From positions 2,501,472 through 2,565,471 of the forward strand of contig CAJNDS010001112.1 in NCBI GenBank assembly GCA_905221605.1: DNA of 64,000 nt. The letters are read 5' to 3'. The position numbers and the translations under genes were made by a program. The notes under the pieces were generated by a model. That model was given only the letters and a program-made list of their open reading frames with translations, did not search any database and had not been told where the DNA came from. The DNA comes from Symbiodinium natans (Eukaryota > Sar > Dinophyceae > Suessiales > Symbiodiniaceae). The number at the start of each line of letters is the position of its first letter. Within the stretch, counting starts at the first letter, position 1. Of this stretch, positions 1 through 11,810 are shown one piece after another.

Positions 1-107
1 TGTTGCGGGAGCTTTCAGCGGAAGGCTCTGGGGGCGTTTGCATGCAGCGTTTCAGGCATGATGGTCCTTTGGCAGTGACCACCTGGAAGCCCCAAAAAGG
101 CCGATGA
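1..107 (+). CDS. Possible exon cut by window start
   Basis: A frame open from base 3 runs to TGA at 105-107 and encodes about 34 residues of mixed composition, including LRELSAEGSGG. It contains no telomeric repeat. A GT at 75-76 could be a donor instead of reading on to the stop. No family is recognised. Support is limited to an open frame with normal amino-acid use, so it may be chance. Confidence 0.2.
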   Translation, partial: LRELSAEGSGGVCMQRFRHDGPLAVTTWKPQKGR

Positions 108-195
108 CACATGGCACCTGCCCAGTTTTCCAGCTCAAACAGAGGAGGCCCGTGTAAAGAACGTGTAAACTCTTTGATCTTAGTGCGCCTCCGTG

Positions 196-300
196 ATGGC
201 CCCCCGCCGAACGGGACGAAGCTGCTGGGCTTTGGCTGTTGGCGCTGCCTGGCTCGGCTCAGCCGCTTGTCAAATCGCTGAGCTTGCTTGGGGGGCGGGG
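196..300 (+). CDS. Candidate first exon with signal peptide
   Basis: ATG at 196 opens a frame that reads a basic start (MAPRRTGR), then a hydrophobic stretch rich in Ala, Leu, Trp and Gly ending in GSAAC. This has the shape of a signal peptide or N-terminal anchor. The frame continues to TAA at 322-324, but from 307 it runs into CCCTAAA repeats and is probably intron. No clear GT donor is present; GC donors are available. It could be the start of the exon chain that follows at 424. Function unknown. Confidence 0.33.
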
Positions 301-423
301 ACTACTCTAAACCCTAAACCGTAAACCTTAAACCCTAAAGCCTATAATTCCCCCAGCGTGCTTTACATAGCACTGGTAGAAAATCTCATGGGTTAAGGGC
401 TGGGGGTTTAGGGTTAAGAAGTC

Positions 424-531
424 GAGGTGTTTTTGCTGACGACCTCCGCCTTCCGCGTGTGGAGCCTCGCCGTGCTCCGCGACGATGGTATCATACGTGA
501 GGCCAGCACAGGCCGGACTGAGGAATACTTT
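424..531 (+). CDS. Exon of unknown protein
   Basis: Open frame of 36 codons between two TTTAGGG arrays, reading VFLLTTSAFRVWSLAVL and then DDGIIREASTGRTEEYF. The composition is typical of a folded domain. GAG before GTG at 427 could be the acceptor. At the 3' end the frame runs into TTTAGGGTTTAG. A GT inside the first telomeric units is the likely donor. It is compatible with being downstream of the signal-peptide-like exon at 196. Confidence 0.4.
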
Positions 532-838
532 AGGGTTTAGGCTTTAGGGTTTAGGGTTTAGGGTTTAGGGCTTAGGGTTTGGGGCTTAGGGTTTAGGGTT
601 TGGGGTTGAGGGCTTAGGGTTCCGGCAGCATCTTGATTTCTACCGTAGTTGATCGTACCCTTTGTCGTGTTGTTGGTTAGCAAAATATTATAGAGACTGC
701 CCACAGGCGCTGCACACAGGATGTAGGACCCTGTAACCTGAACAGTTCAGAATACAGCTGAATGCAAAGCGCCACGGGGCGCCGGTCACACGATCAAACG
801 ATGCACCATGATGCACCCCGCGTAATCCCTGCGAAGCG

Positions 839-3800
839 CACGAACAGAAGCTGAAAGCCGATCTGGACAACACGGCCAGGTGTTTCCTTTCCCTCTCATG
901 TAAAGAAGTCGCAGAAACTGGTGGCAAGCGGTGTGGGCCTGAGATTGCTTGCCAGCCAAGGGTTGAGAGTCTTCAGGTTTGTCTTCGCCTCTGGCACGGG
1001 GGGGGGGGGGGGGAGGAGGCCATGACTCCCAGTCCTATGGTGTCAAGCACTTGTTGTGTGAGACCCTAAACCCCGAACCCTAAACCCCAAACCCTAAACC
1101 CCAAACCCTAAACCCCAAACCCCAAACCCCAAACCCCCAGCCCCAACCCTAAACCCTCAACCCCAAGCTCATGTACTCCTCAATGAAGGGATCTTGGTCT
1201 TGCTGCCTCTGCGTTCCTGCGCAAAAACCCTCAGAGAAGTCTCAAGGCCCCCATGGAAGCCCCCCAGGTTTAGGGTTTCGGGTTTAGGGTTCAGGGCTTA
1301 TTTGAAGTTCATTTAGAGGGTTTGTTTCGAGGGTTTAGTGGGGTTTGGGTTTCAGGGTTGAGGGTCTAGAAGAGTTCGGAGGGTTTTGCGTTTACGGGAA
1401 TCCTTAAACCTGCAACCCAACACACCAGGCAATAGCAACAAATCCCAAACTAATCAAGCCCCATTATGGGCCTCATCCCCTCCCAACGCCCCTCAATCCC
1501 TAAACTCTCAAACGTCTCGAAACTTGTCAGCAGGCTTCAGCCCTAAACCCTAAATCTCAGTGCAGCGCGGGTGGCAAAAACCCGAAGCCTAAACCCTAAA
1601 CCCCAAACCCTAAACCCTAGTCCCTAAACCCTAAACCCGTCCTTTTCCCAACTCCCGCCCCTTTCACACCCTTCGCCTCAGGAGTCCGGCGTAAGTTCGG
1701 CCTCTTGGGGGCAGAAAGCAGGTTTCCACTAAGCGGAAACCCTAAACCCCGATGCCCAACGAGCCGGATCCTTGCTGCAGAGCCCTGAACCCTAATACCC
1801 TAATACCCTAATACCCTAATACCCTAAACCCTAAACGCGCCTCTTCAGTCGATAAGACGCCACAGCACGCCACCACCATCTTCTTGTTTGACCCGGAAGG
1901 GTGGCTGGCTAAGCTTTGATACTGTTAAAGGGGTATAAGGCTGGACCCATAGAAGGGACCCTTAATCTTAGTCCCCTAGATCACCCATATTTAACCTACC
2001 TAAATAACCCCTAAATAGCCCGTGAGTTCTTTTGGAAGGCTCCCTCCTTTCGTCCCTTGGTACTGGCACTCCTGGGGTTCCCCCACCCTAGATCCTAAGC
2101 TTCTGAGACCCGGAGTAGACCCTTATTCCTTGTTTAGGGTGTTCTAGGTTCCCTTACAAGCTCCTTTTTTTGACCAAAAAGGACAAAGGTTTCTTATTCC
2201 TAGGTTTTCCGATGTTGCGTCAGCTGCCCGAAGCAAGGCAAGATCAAAGTGTACGCCATGGCACTGTACTTGGACTGCCGGGCTCTGTGTGCAAAGCATG
2301 CTGTGTGGTAGCTGTGAGTAAACCCGAAACCCCAAACCTTAAACGGTCTGCCCTTGCGCATTACGCCCAAAGTCTTGAGACAAGCGCTTTCACCGAGGTT
2401 TCAGTGCTGCATAATACCTCGCGCGTGCCGCGATAGTGTTGTTGAGGACACCCTAAACCGCAAACCCTAAGACCCTTATACCCTGACGCCCTACTACCCC
2501 ATTACCCCCATACCCCAATACTCTAATACCCTAATACCCCAAACCCTCATACCCTAATGCCCTGGTACCCTAAACCGAATGCGGAGCCTTGCCTGGCGCG
2601 AGCGAGCTCTGCTCGATGCCAAACCCTCAGCCCCAATACCGCTTTAAGACCGTAGTTGAAGCCCAAACCCGAAACCCTAAACCCCTGTTTGTTGCCCTAA
2701 ACTCGAGAAAGGCCTTTTCTGTGGCCTAAACCAGAAAAGCCCTGTAATCCCAAAAACCCTCAACCCTGAACCCTAAGCCCTAGAACCCCAACCCTAAAAC
2801 CCTCAACGAAACACTTAGCAGTAGATTGGGTATCCTTGAGCCTTTTTGGGTTCCTATTTTCCCTATAAAATCTCTTCAAGGTCAACCTCTGGTTCCCTAG
2901 AATACTGGACAACTAAGTACCCCAAACCCTAAACCCAGAAACCCCTTTTTTGCCCTAAACCCTAAACCCCATAATCCCCAAAACCCTGAATGTTTAGCTC
3001 GAAACAGGAGGAGAGTATTACTTTCCATAGCGAATCCCTTATAACCTTTAGTTCCCTGGACTACTCCCGAAACCCTAAACCCTAAACCCCAAACCCCAAA
3101 CCCCAAACCCTAAACCCTAAACCCTAAACCCCAAACCCTAAACCCTAAACCCTAAACCCTAAACCAAGTACAGGAGGAGAGCAGCAAGCTTTGGGAAGCC
3201 CCGTCGGTGGATCTGCGCAAGATCCTCGAAGAAGCTCCTGGCTGCTCGGCCACACGATATCCGGAGCTTGGAATGTTTTGGACCCTTTTAGTTTCGGGTT
3301 TAGGGTTTAGGGTTTAGGGTTTAGGGTTTAGGGTTTAGGGTTTAGGGTTTAGGGTTTAGGGTTTAGGGTTTAGGGTTTAGGGTTCAGGGTTCAGGGTTCA
3401 GGGTTTAGGGTTTAGGGTTCAGGGTTCAGGGTTCAGGGTTTAATTCGGGTTTAGGGTTTATGATGACAGTGTGTGATCGTGTGTGTCGACTCACTTCCAG
3501 GCATATCCCAAGCTCCTGGTTCAACCCTAAAGTTGTGCAGGACCCTAAACCCTGAACCCTAAACAGGAGAGGAACAAAGCCCTAAGCCCGTTCTTTGTCG
3601 GACCTTACCGACCGGGAGGCCTTGCGACTTATCGGCTTTCAGGGTTTAGAGTTTAGCATTAGGGTTTAGGGTTTCGGGTTTACGCTTTAGGGTTTAGGGT
3701 TTAGGGCCCCATCGCTTAGTAGTAGAGTAGGCCACCTTTAACCTTTTTGGGGGAATAGAATCCCCTCATAATTCCAAAGGTTAGCCTTTAGTTCGCCTAG

Positions 3801-5662
3801 GTACTGGACAACGAAGCATCGCCTGTATCTGTAGACCTCCTTTTCTACACCTAAACGAAGCGGTAAGCAGAAACAAATCAAGTGGAATTTCCCGCCGGGT
3901 CCCAGGTCGTGCCAGTTTGAGCATTGCCTGGAGCTCAGAGTTCGGCCCTACGTAAGGTTTTTTCTACGTAAGGTTTGGAGATGAAAAAGATTTTGCCTTT
4001 TGTTGCTGTGGGTTTTTAATGGAAATTTTAAACCTTTAACTTTAAACCCTCCATAGGAAATCCTACGCAGAGACGTCAAGAGGTGCAGAGCTCGTAGATT
4101 AGGCGTGGCGCCCAGCTTGGCCCAAGCTTGGCCTGCAGTCCGGATGACATGACCGGTGACAGTGAGGCAAAGACGCGAATGCACAATGCAAGCAGGCCAA
4201 CAAGCAGATGCATGGATACATTTGTATCTTTTTCTAGATATGCACGTATTTTTGAAATCTGGAAGCCGGCAAACTTACAAAGGCTTCAGGAGCGAACGGC
4301 AACGACCGTTTTAAACCCACCTTCAATCAAGCTCAAACACTGAGCCCTCTAGTTTACCCTAAACCATCCTAAACCCTAAACCCTCCGGTTTTTAGTCTAC
4401 AGGGTTTAGGGTTTCGGGTTTGGGGTTTAGGCTTACAGTTCAGTGTTTCGGGCTAAAACCCTCAACACGGTGCCCCTTGTCCCCTCGTATGGCGCATGGA
4501 TGACCCTGAGCGCCGCATCTTACAGCTGGAGCTCCGTTTAAAGGAGCGCGAGGCGGCGCCTGGGGGGGATTAGGGTTTAGGGTTTAGGTTTTTTTTTTTT
4601 TTTTTTTTGCCACCCGCTTAGCTGACCAGGGTTTAGGGTTTAGGGTTTAGGGTTTAGGGTTTAGGGTTTTGGTTTACTTTTTGGCGTTCCTTTTTGGACA
4701 TATTCTCCTATATGCCTGGGATGCCAATCTTTTAGTTCTCGAGGGTCCTGTCAAAATCTAGGGTTTAGGGTTTAGGGCTTAGAAGGGTTTAGAAGGGTTG
4801 AGGGTTTGGGGTTTATTGGGTTTATAGGGTTTATAGGGTTCATGGGGTTTATAGGGTTTCAGGGTTTTTGGGGTGATTGAAATCACGGACCGTGCACTTC
4901 AAAAGAATCCCCGTGAGGCGCAGCTGGCCTCCGAGCGGGAAAGATGCGACAAGGCGGGGTGGGGCTGGTCTCGGAACTGTAGCATGTTTTGGTCGGTGGA
5001 GGTGGGGTTTAGGGTTTAGGGTTTAGGGTTTAGGGTTTAGGGGTTAGGGGTTTAGGGTATTTCAGGGCCTAGGTGCGAAGTTTTGGAATTGAAGGAAGCC
5101 CCTGCCTCATGACGCCATGTTGCCAAGCTTGTGTAGCACCTTTGGTTCAGATGCATTTTGTTTTGCTAGGAGGACCGGGAGCAGGCCCTTTTTCTCCTTT
5201 CTTTAGGGTTGGGGTTCTCTTATAACCCCCTTAATAATACCAAAAAGGGTACCCTTATTTTATTCCTAGGCGACTCCCGGGTCTAGTTTGTGTGCACTTC
5301 CAAGCATCGATTTTAACACCATCCAACATGGACACCCTTGTTGAAGGGGCCTTTTCTACAACAAGCCCTGAGGATCCATGTACCTCTGTAGTATATACTT
5401 GGGCCTTAGGGTTTCTATATATAGTAGCTTTAGGGCCCAAGTATGTACTATATCAGTAAGTCCCTATTAGTGTCCAGGGGAATCGCGGAGACCAAGAAGC
5501 TACTATTTGCTCAAGAACCCGGCAAAAAATGAACGATAGTAATCCCTATACGACCTTATCAGTTTGCTTAAGAACCCCCAAACAATAAGGCGGTAGGCAT
5601 CCCTATACTACCCTTGCAAAGGATACTTTTTGCCATATATATATATATATATGTATATTGCG

Positions 5663-5734
<72 letters not shown>

Positions 5735-8700
5735 AGGTTCTTAAGCGTTAGTAGCCATGCTTGGATACTGCAGCCCCCCCTTGAGGCCAAGAGAAAGGTC
5801 CGACAGCTCCTTGCAAAGATCTCGGAGCGAGACCGGAAGATTGCCAACCTCAGTAGCAAGTTAGAGGCCAGGGCTTTAAGGGTTCAGGGTTTAGGGTTTA
5901 GGGTTGGGCCGTCAGCGCAACGCGGTTAGGGGGTTTCGGGTCTATAGGCTTCAGTGCTTATGACTTTGGAGTGTATGGTGCGGAGGCCCTTCCCGGTAGC
6001 AACACGGAGGTCTTACGGAATGCAGCTTTTGGTTTTCAGGTTCTACGAGTAGTTTCACGGGCCCTTGATATGGCCCCTTACCTCCTGTAAAGGTTTCTGA
6101 AGTATGGGCCCTTGGGTTGTATGTGAGGTATATAAGGTGTATATAAGGGGTCCGCTTCTAGGGCCTATAAGGGCCCATGTAACTATCCTTAAGCCGATGC
6201 AGAACTCGCAACCCACGGCAGAGAAACAAGGCGACGTAGCAAACGCAATGCGCGCAAAAGCGTGCAGCAGCCGTCCTAAAGTGATGCACACAAAAGCGCG
6301 CAACAGCCTTCCTAACCCTAAACCTTAAACCCTAAACCCTAAACCCCAAACTGAAATGCCCTCCAAACCCTAAAGCCTTTCGAAGCTCTGAGCGCTAAAG
6401 CCTCGAACATCATACTGGTAGGAGTTAGTAAGGAGCGAAACCTGTTGCTTTTAGACCTCAGAGCTCACTGTTTAGTGTCCACGCTGGCATAAGTATGGAA
6501 TCGGGAACCAAAAACATGCTACACAGGTTTCGGTACCAAACTACTTCTACAAGAATGCTCTACGTTCACCATGGGGGTGCTGTAGGTGGCGTTGAATTTG
6601 CAGGGCTCCTTGTGAACGGAATCGCAATCCGACCAAGTACCATCCCTCGAGCGCCAATCGCCCACTTTGGACCTGCAACTCTAGAACCCTAAACCCTCCA
6701 ACCCTATATGCCCCAAACCCCCAAGAACCCTGTGCTCTCAAAGCCCATAAACTTCAACCCGGAAACCCTGAAACCCCAACCCCCCCCCCCCCCCCAAAAA
6801 AAAAAAAAAAAAAAAAATAATAATAATAAAACTACACCCTAGTCCCCCTAAACCCTAAACCCTAAACCCTAAAAGCACAGGCCGAGGTGGCGTCTCGGAA
6901 GTCCGGAGGGCATCTCGGGCTCCATAAGTAGACGAGATAACTGTTCTGGAACTTGCGAGAACTGCGACAGCAAAGCCAAAGAGTAAGCCCTAAACCCTAA
7001 ACCCTAAACCCTAAACCCTAAACCCTAAACCCTAAACCCTAAACCCTAAACCCTAAACCCTAAACCCTAAACCCTAAACCCTAAACCCTAAACCCTAAAC
7101 CCTAACCCTAAACCCCAAACCCTAAGGTACGGCGCCGTGAATGGCCAGCAGGCTGAGGCAGTGGACCTGGCCAGGCAGCGCGCAGAGATCGTGGCACAGC
7201 TGGAAGACCACCTGGCGCAGATGCGGCAGGACTTGGGCCCTTTAGGGCTTAGGGTTTAGGGTTTAGGGTTTAGGGTGCGGTGGCACGTCTCAGGTGTTTC
7301 ACTCCGAAGGACGTGGATTCCCAAACCCTGAAACCCTCACCCAATACTGCCAGTAGGCACTGAATTGCATAATGCAAGTGGTTCAGGCACTTGAATAGGG
7401 AATACTTGGACCTTAAAGTACTTCCTATATCGGGACTTTAGGGCTGCTGAACCCTAAACCCTAAACCCTAAACCCTAAACCCTAAACCCTAAACCCTAAA
7501 CCCTAAACCCTAAACCCTAAACCCTAAACCCTAAACCCTAAACCCTAAACCCTAAACCCCCGGTGTGGCCCCAACTGACCCCTAAGCGAGATGCCATGGT
7601 GCCGTTCATGGAAGGACTTGCTGGAATCGGAGTACGAGATCCAAGAGCTCGAGTCTCGACAGGCTTCGAAGGAGGATGGGACCCTAAACCCTAAATCCTA
7701 AACTCTAAAACCTCAACCCTCCCGAGTTGCACTCTCGACTTTTAAACGTTTGCATGCTCTGTCTGCTTTTTGCGCCGCTTTGGGATAGTGTCCCTTGATG
7801 ACCCAGCCCTGGAAGGACCCAAAAAGTAGAACCGCCCCCCCCCCCCCCCCCCTTATGCCAACAGTGCTTAATGCGGATTATAGGATTATAGTACCCCCCC
7901 CCATGTTAATCCCATTAAGGACTGTTAGCATAAGGGGAACGCTCCCAACCTAGGAACCGTTGAAGAGATCTACTTGTTTTTGGACCCTCCCAGGGCTCCG
8001 GGCGAGGGTAACGCGAGCCTAAACCCTAAACCCTAAACCCTAAACCCTAAACCCTAAACCCTAAACCCTCAACCCTCAACCCTCAACCCTCAACCGCATC
8101 ACAGCACGGGCGAGGAGGAGCTCAGCGTCCTGGCGATTGCCGATCGCAGCCCCGAACGCATGCAAGCCATGGCCATGATTGGCCTTCAGATTCAGGACGG
8201 TTTAGGGTTTAGGGTTTAGGGTTTTGGGGTTTTAGGGTTTAGGGTTTAGGGTTTAGGGTTTAGGGTTTTAGGGTTTTAGGGTTTTAGGGTTTTAGGGTTT
8301 TAGGGGTTTAGGGTTTTAGGGGTTTAGGGTTTTAGGGTTTTAGGGTTTAGGGCTTCACGGTTACGGCAAAAGGGTGTAAGACCCTAAGCCCTAGATGCGC
8401 AAAAGCAGGAAATCCCCTAGGTCCTCAAACCGTGCCCGAGATCTAGCTCAGTAGCGTAAGGTTCCAGTGTACTACTGTGGAGTACTACTATTTGCTTAAG
8501 AATCCTCCAAAAGTGAGAACATTTTCCTTAGTGTAATGGCAAAAGAGGGATTCTCTCTCTCTCTCTCTCTCTCTGTCTCCGCCGTTGCATCCAAGATAGG
8601 GATTATTATCTTTCATTTTGGGGGGGGGATTTTAAGCAATTAGTAGTGTAGCTAGTTTGGGGGCTAGAGCACACTGTTTTCCACGGTCAGTTTTTGCGAA

Positions 8701-11312
8701 ACTCGAGGAAAAGAAGCGCTTCGGAACAGAGATGGCGCACAAGATCCAGGTTTCCGACCGGAGTTGAGGGGATGTTGCGACTTCGCTTGCCCTGAAACTT
8801 ACTTCGCCTTTAGTTGAACTTTAAACTTTTTGGGCTTCCTTATTTAGTAGGAAAATTAAAGTTTAACCTTTTTTCCCCGTTGGTTATTGGAGAAGTAAGG
8901 AAACCCCAAGGGTTGAGGATTTAGGGGCATCCAAAGACCCCAACTCCCAAAGGCCGAGTAGGTCTGACGCAAACTATAAACCCTATGAACCCTATAAACC
9001 CTGTAAACCCTATAAACCCTATAAACCCTATGAACCCCATAAGCCCGAAACCCTGCAGACCCTAAGCCCTACAAGGAATACTAGTGAGGAATCTTGTGGA
9101 GGATTGAGAGGGTCCAGGGCTTTGGGTTCTTACATGAAGCGTTTCGGCTTGGTGTTCTCCTATAATACGCCCTAGACCCAAACCCCAAACCCCAAACCCC
9201 AAACCCCAAACCCCAAACCCCAAACCCCAAACCCCAAACCCCAAACCCCAAACCCCAAACCCTGAACCCTGAACCCTGAACCCTGAACCCTGAACCCTAA
9301 ACCCTAACCCTAAACCCTAAACCCTAAACCCAGCTGCAGAACAGACAGGCTCTGGAGAGGCAGGTGCATGAGCAGCGCGCCGTGATCGTTGAGCTCTTGC
9401 CGCCTGTCCTTCTGAAGCCTAGGGCTCCAGTCTTGCAAGACAAAACGAGCTCGAAAAGGGAGGGTCTATAGGGTTAGGGTTTAGGGTTTAGGGTTTAGGG
9501 TGTAGGGTTTAGGGTTTAGGGTTTAGGGTTTAGGGTTCGGGTTTAGGGTTTAGGGTTAGGGTTTCGGTATATGGTTCATGCACCCTAATAGAGATAGTAG
9601 TAGTGCAGGGTGTGATCATCCCAATTTTCGGGATGATTCGGTCTCCAAGGAAGTACACGAGCAATACCTGTGGGGAGGGGTGGGGGTCGGGGTGGGGGCT
9701 TTTTTTCGTTCTGCTTTCCCTTATAAAGTAACCAACCCAAAAACAGGCACCCGTATCATAAGATGGTTAACCAAGTTAAAGTCGCTAGATGATACCTACT
9801 TTGGGCTGTTTGGAGCCTTTTCGGGGGCGTTGGGTAGCTGGAGGCTTGCTGGCCTAAACCCTAAACCCGAAACCCTGATTCCTCGACTCGACTGTGGTCG
9901 TTCTCAAAATTGGGGTCCCTTCTGGGCATTCTTCCTATAGTACAAGGTGCCGAATTATATTCTTAGAGAATAGTATAAGGTGCCGTATTTTATTCTTAGA
10001 GAATAGTATAAAGGTGCCGTGTTATATTCTTAGAGAATGACCCACATGCGTTTGATGACGACTGGAGACTTTAGCATGAAGCAGGGTCCCGCAAATGACC
10101 CACAACTCTAGGCATGTGAGCCCTAAACCCTGAAGCCTAGCAAGCGTATAACTAGATCAGTGTTAGGGATCCGTTTTACTTTTTGGGTTATGGGCTTTCT
10201 TATATATGAACAAAAAGGATCCGTTTTTCTTCCTAGGGGAACAGGGATTAAGATAAGTCCGAACCGTTTCAAAGGTCAGGGAAGCCCCGGCGTGCTACTG
10301 CGGAGCCATCCGTGCGTCCGCGTGCGATGCAGATGCCGAATGCCCTGGAGGCACGCTACGGGGTTGGGGCTTAGCGTTTGGGCCTTCGGGTTTAGGGTTT
10401 ATGCCTTGGGTTTCACCCTAAACCCTAAACTTAAAACCCTAAACCCCTGAACCCTAAACCCTGAACCCCAAACCCCAAACCCTTTGCGATTTCGGGTTTT
10501 AGGCTGAGGGCCTAATGCTGGTTCTTGAGGACCCATGTCCTAGCAGTCCTTAATCATCGGGATTACAGTTCCCCCCCAACTTGAACCTCCATCTGGGTTT
10601 AGGGTTGAGGGTTTAGGGTTTAGGGTTTAGGGCTTAGCCCTCGTGGAAAGAAAGGGTTTAGGGCTCAGGATTCTTTCGACCCAGAGTAGGCCCTTATTCC
10701 CTCGTGTTAGGGTTTAGGTTCCCTGAAACGGGTTTAGGGTTTAGGGTTTAGGGTTTAGGGTTTACGGTTTAGGGCACTCTTCTCGTTCCCGGGTTGCTCT
10801 TGGATCGCGGATCCCACACTGGCCCGGCAAGAGGTGTAAGAGCAAGCCAGTAGCATTCTCCCGAAAAACAAAGAAGCGCCTATAGGTCGTCTGAGCTCGA
10901 GTCAACCCTGCTTAGGGTAGGCCCTCGGGATATTTCATAGCTTCTCTTATTGGGGGTTTTAGAGGGCTGCATTTAGGAGTATCCCTAAACCCTCACACCC
11001 TAAACCCTTCACGTTTACCCTTCGTTGGGTTTAAGAGCATCCAGAGGACGGGACATCCTAGAACCCTAAACCCTAAACCCTCAACCCTAAACCCTAAACC
11101 CTTAAACCCTTAAACCCTAAACCCTAAACCCTAAAACCCTAAACCCTAAACCTAAGCCCTAAACCCTAAAACCCTAAACCCTAAGTTTCCATCCTCGAAC
11201 CCTTAAGCTCCCAGAGTCGCCAGGCGTTTCTGGATGCGGCCGGGCCGAGTGAGGCGCGGCTGCGCCTCGGTTCTCGAAGAGCGTTGAGGCGTCGCTGCTG
11301 TTTCTTTTGTGG
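839..11312 (+). CDS. Coiled-coil protein gene, scattered exons
   Basis: Eleven short exon candidates on + share charged, Glu/Arg/Gln/Leu-rich heptad-like composition: about 839-879, 3171-3280, 4486-4562, 4873-4957, 5774-5872, 7127-7239, 7587-7678, 8105-8199, 8691-8749, 9334-9463 and 11215-11312. Most are followed by GTTTAGGG or another GT/GC donor and preceded by CCCTAAA arrays ending in AG. Together they suggest one large coiled-coil protein of cytoskeletal or scaffold type, but no specific family can be named. Joins, order and the number of genes are inference. The last exon is less coiled-coil-like and may belong to another gene. Introns of 0.4-2 kb are filled with telomeric units and MITE-like palindromes. 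Confidence 0.42.
1000..3160. repeat. Telomeric-variant arrays and decayed MITEs, no clear gene
   Basis: The stretch holds a G15 tract (1000-1014), CCCTAAA and CCCCAAA units, a CCCTAATA variant array (1790-1825), TTTAGGG units and two palindromic element remnants (about 1920-2060 and 2820-2913). Short open frames here translate repeats. I see no exon I would defend. Confidence 0.6.
3713..3812. mobile_element. Palindromic MITE, GTAGAGTAGG family
   Basis: About 100 bp that folds on itself: the left arm has GTAGAGTAGGCCACCTTTAACC and the right arm GGTTAGCCTTTAGTTCGCCTAGGTAC. Close copies lie at 2820-2913, 32350-32445 and 52421-52512. The spread of copies at about 75-85 per cent likeness marks a dispersed non-autonomous family. 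Confidence 0.6.
4873..4957 (+). CDS. Coiled-coil exon
   Basis: Reads VIEITDRALQKNPREAQL followed by ASERERCDKA, with no stops. Upstream lies a TTTATAGGG-variant array and downstream (from about 5003) TTTAGGG units. A donor is possible at GCGGG/GTGGGG. Part of the coiled-coil set listed at 839-11312. Confidence 0.5.
5774..5872 (+). CDS. Coiled-coil exon
   Basis: Preceded by ACTGCAG at 5767-5773 as acceptor and followed within about 20 bases by TTTAGGG units. The frame reads LEAKRKVRQLLAKISERD and then RKIANLSSKLEAR, with strong heptad character. The upstream part of the same open frame is translated (TA)n microsatellite and is not part of the gene. Confidence 0.6.
6058..6187. mobile_element. 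Palindromic MITE, GGGCCCTTnATATGG family
   Basis: Opens with GGGCCCTTGATATGGCCCCTTACC and closes with TAAGGGCCCATGTAACTA, giving a long imperfect hairpin. Related copies are at 34370-34537, 41455-41529, 42084-42251 and 43800-43893, with another near 21590-21670. Several copies carry TTTAGGG units in their middle. They lie in introns or between exons. Confidence 0.6.
6988..7125. repeat. Typical pure CCCTAAA array
   Basis: About 20 units of CCCTAAA directly upstream of an exon. Representative of more than 150 arrays of 2-25 units over the window. Long ones are at 3298-3450 (TTTAGGG), 7447-7560, 20944-21050, 27720-27802, 35929-36020, 39719-39808, 42585-42684, 53105-53273 and 59978-60057. Orientation changes array by array, which excludes a chromosome end. 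Confidence 0.95.
7127..7239 (+). CDS. Coiled-coil exon
   Basis: Sits exactly between a long CCCTAAA array (6988-7125, ending in AAG) and TTTAGGG units (7240 on). It encodes YGAVNGQQAEAVDLARQRAE then IVAQLEDHLAQMRQDLG, a clear amphipathic coiled-coil segment with no stop codons. A good example of an exon bracketed by inverted telomeric arrays. Confidence 0.65.
7853..7949. mobile_element. Truncated TTGGGATG MITE
   Basis: The middle and right half match the TTGGGATG family (TTAATCCC..TTAAGGACTGTTAGCATAAG, then CTCCCAA). The left end is replaced by a C17 tract at 7837-7853. Another damaged copy is at 34138-34212. Confidence 0.6.
8105..8199 (+). CDS. Exon between telomeric arrays
   Basis: CACAG at 8100-8104 is the acceptor, right after CCCTCAA/CCCTAAA units. 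The frame reads TGEEELSVLAIADRSPERMQ then AMAMIGLQIQD. The donor is G/GTTTAGGG at 8200. The composition resembles a regular helical domain. Assigned to the coiled-coil gene by position only. Confidence 0.6.
8691..8749 (+). CDS. Short coiled-coil exon
   Basis: Acceptor CGGTCAG ends at 8690 and donor CAG/GTTTCC is at 8750. The 59-nt exon reads FAKLEEKKRFGTEMAHKIQ. It lies outside telomeric arrays, directly after a CTTGCTTAAG-type MITE (8469-8662), and has among the cleanest splice sites in this region. Confidence 0.55.
9334..9463 (+). CDS. Exon after CCCTAAACCCAG acceptor
   Basis: The intron ends in CCCTAAACCCAG (9333) and the exon starts CTGCAG. It reads LQNRQALERQVHEQRAVIVE then LLPPVLLKPRAPVLQDK, ending at GAG-G/GTCTATAGGG. 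It has a coiled-coil start and a Pro-rich end. The in-frame TAG at 9469 would be intronic under this model, otherwise it would be the stop. Confidence 0.55.
9938..10038. repeat. 33-34 bp tandem repeat, three copies
   Basis: Three head-to-tail units start at 9938, 9971 and 10004, each beginning TAGTAnAAGGTGCCG and ending TTCTTAGAGAAT. Differences are one or two bases per unit. Each unit contains the short palindrome ATTCTTAGAGAAT. It is not related to the telomeric motif. Confidence 0.85.
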
Positions 11313-11575
11313 GTTTAGGGTTTAGGGTTTAGGGTTTAGGGTTTAGCCATTGCAGTCGTACTATCATTTAGGAGCGATGTGGTGAAAATGCCCCACCATC
11401 GGCAACATCGAGGATGCAAAAGAGAGAGGGCTTAGAAAAAAACCTAGGATCAGGGTGTTCATGCTTCGGGAGCAAGCTTTACCGGGTGTACGTGACAAGT
11501 ACGTGAGTAACCTGCCTTTGCTTTGAACGCAAAAGATTTGTAAGAACCCTGTATGCAGCCGTAAACCCTCGTGCC

Positions 11576-11670
11576 TTGGGATGTTCCCCCAGTAAGTCCT
11601 TAGCAAGGATTATCAGTGCCCCTATTATAATCCCTATTAAGGACGGCTAGTATAAGGGGGAACATCCCAA
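11576..11670. mobile_element. TTGGGATG MITE copy 1
   Basis: Ends TTGGGATGTTCCCCC and GGGGGAACATCCCAA are perfect inverted repeats. Flanking 8-mers CTCGTGCC and TTCATCCC match at 5 of 8, so any target duplication is decayed. Same family as 11811, 13246, 22005, 26859, 31069, 35513 and 56278. Confidence 0.8.
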
Positions 11671-11810
11671 TTCATCCCTAAAGTCCAAAGGGAAATCCTA
11701 GAGGGAGACTCATCTACACATCTGTGACCATCCAACCCCGGCCGCAAGCCACCCCAAAGCGCCGGGAATATCTCCAATTCCGAAACTTCAAGCCTTCACC
11801 TTGGGATGTT

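Noticed and set aside
3298-3450. A true telomere or chromosome end
   Set aside because: Arrays are short, interspersed, in both orientations and separated by exons and transposons across the whole window. No array runs to a terminus.
5608-5859. Tyr-Ile repeat ORFs
   Set aside because: Translation of the TA microsatellite; only the end of the + frame (from 5774) is exon.
7447-7560. CRISPR-like regular repeats
   Set aside because: Seven-base telomeric unit without spacers, no cas-like genes, eukaryotic context.
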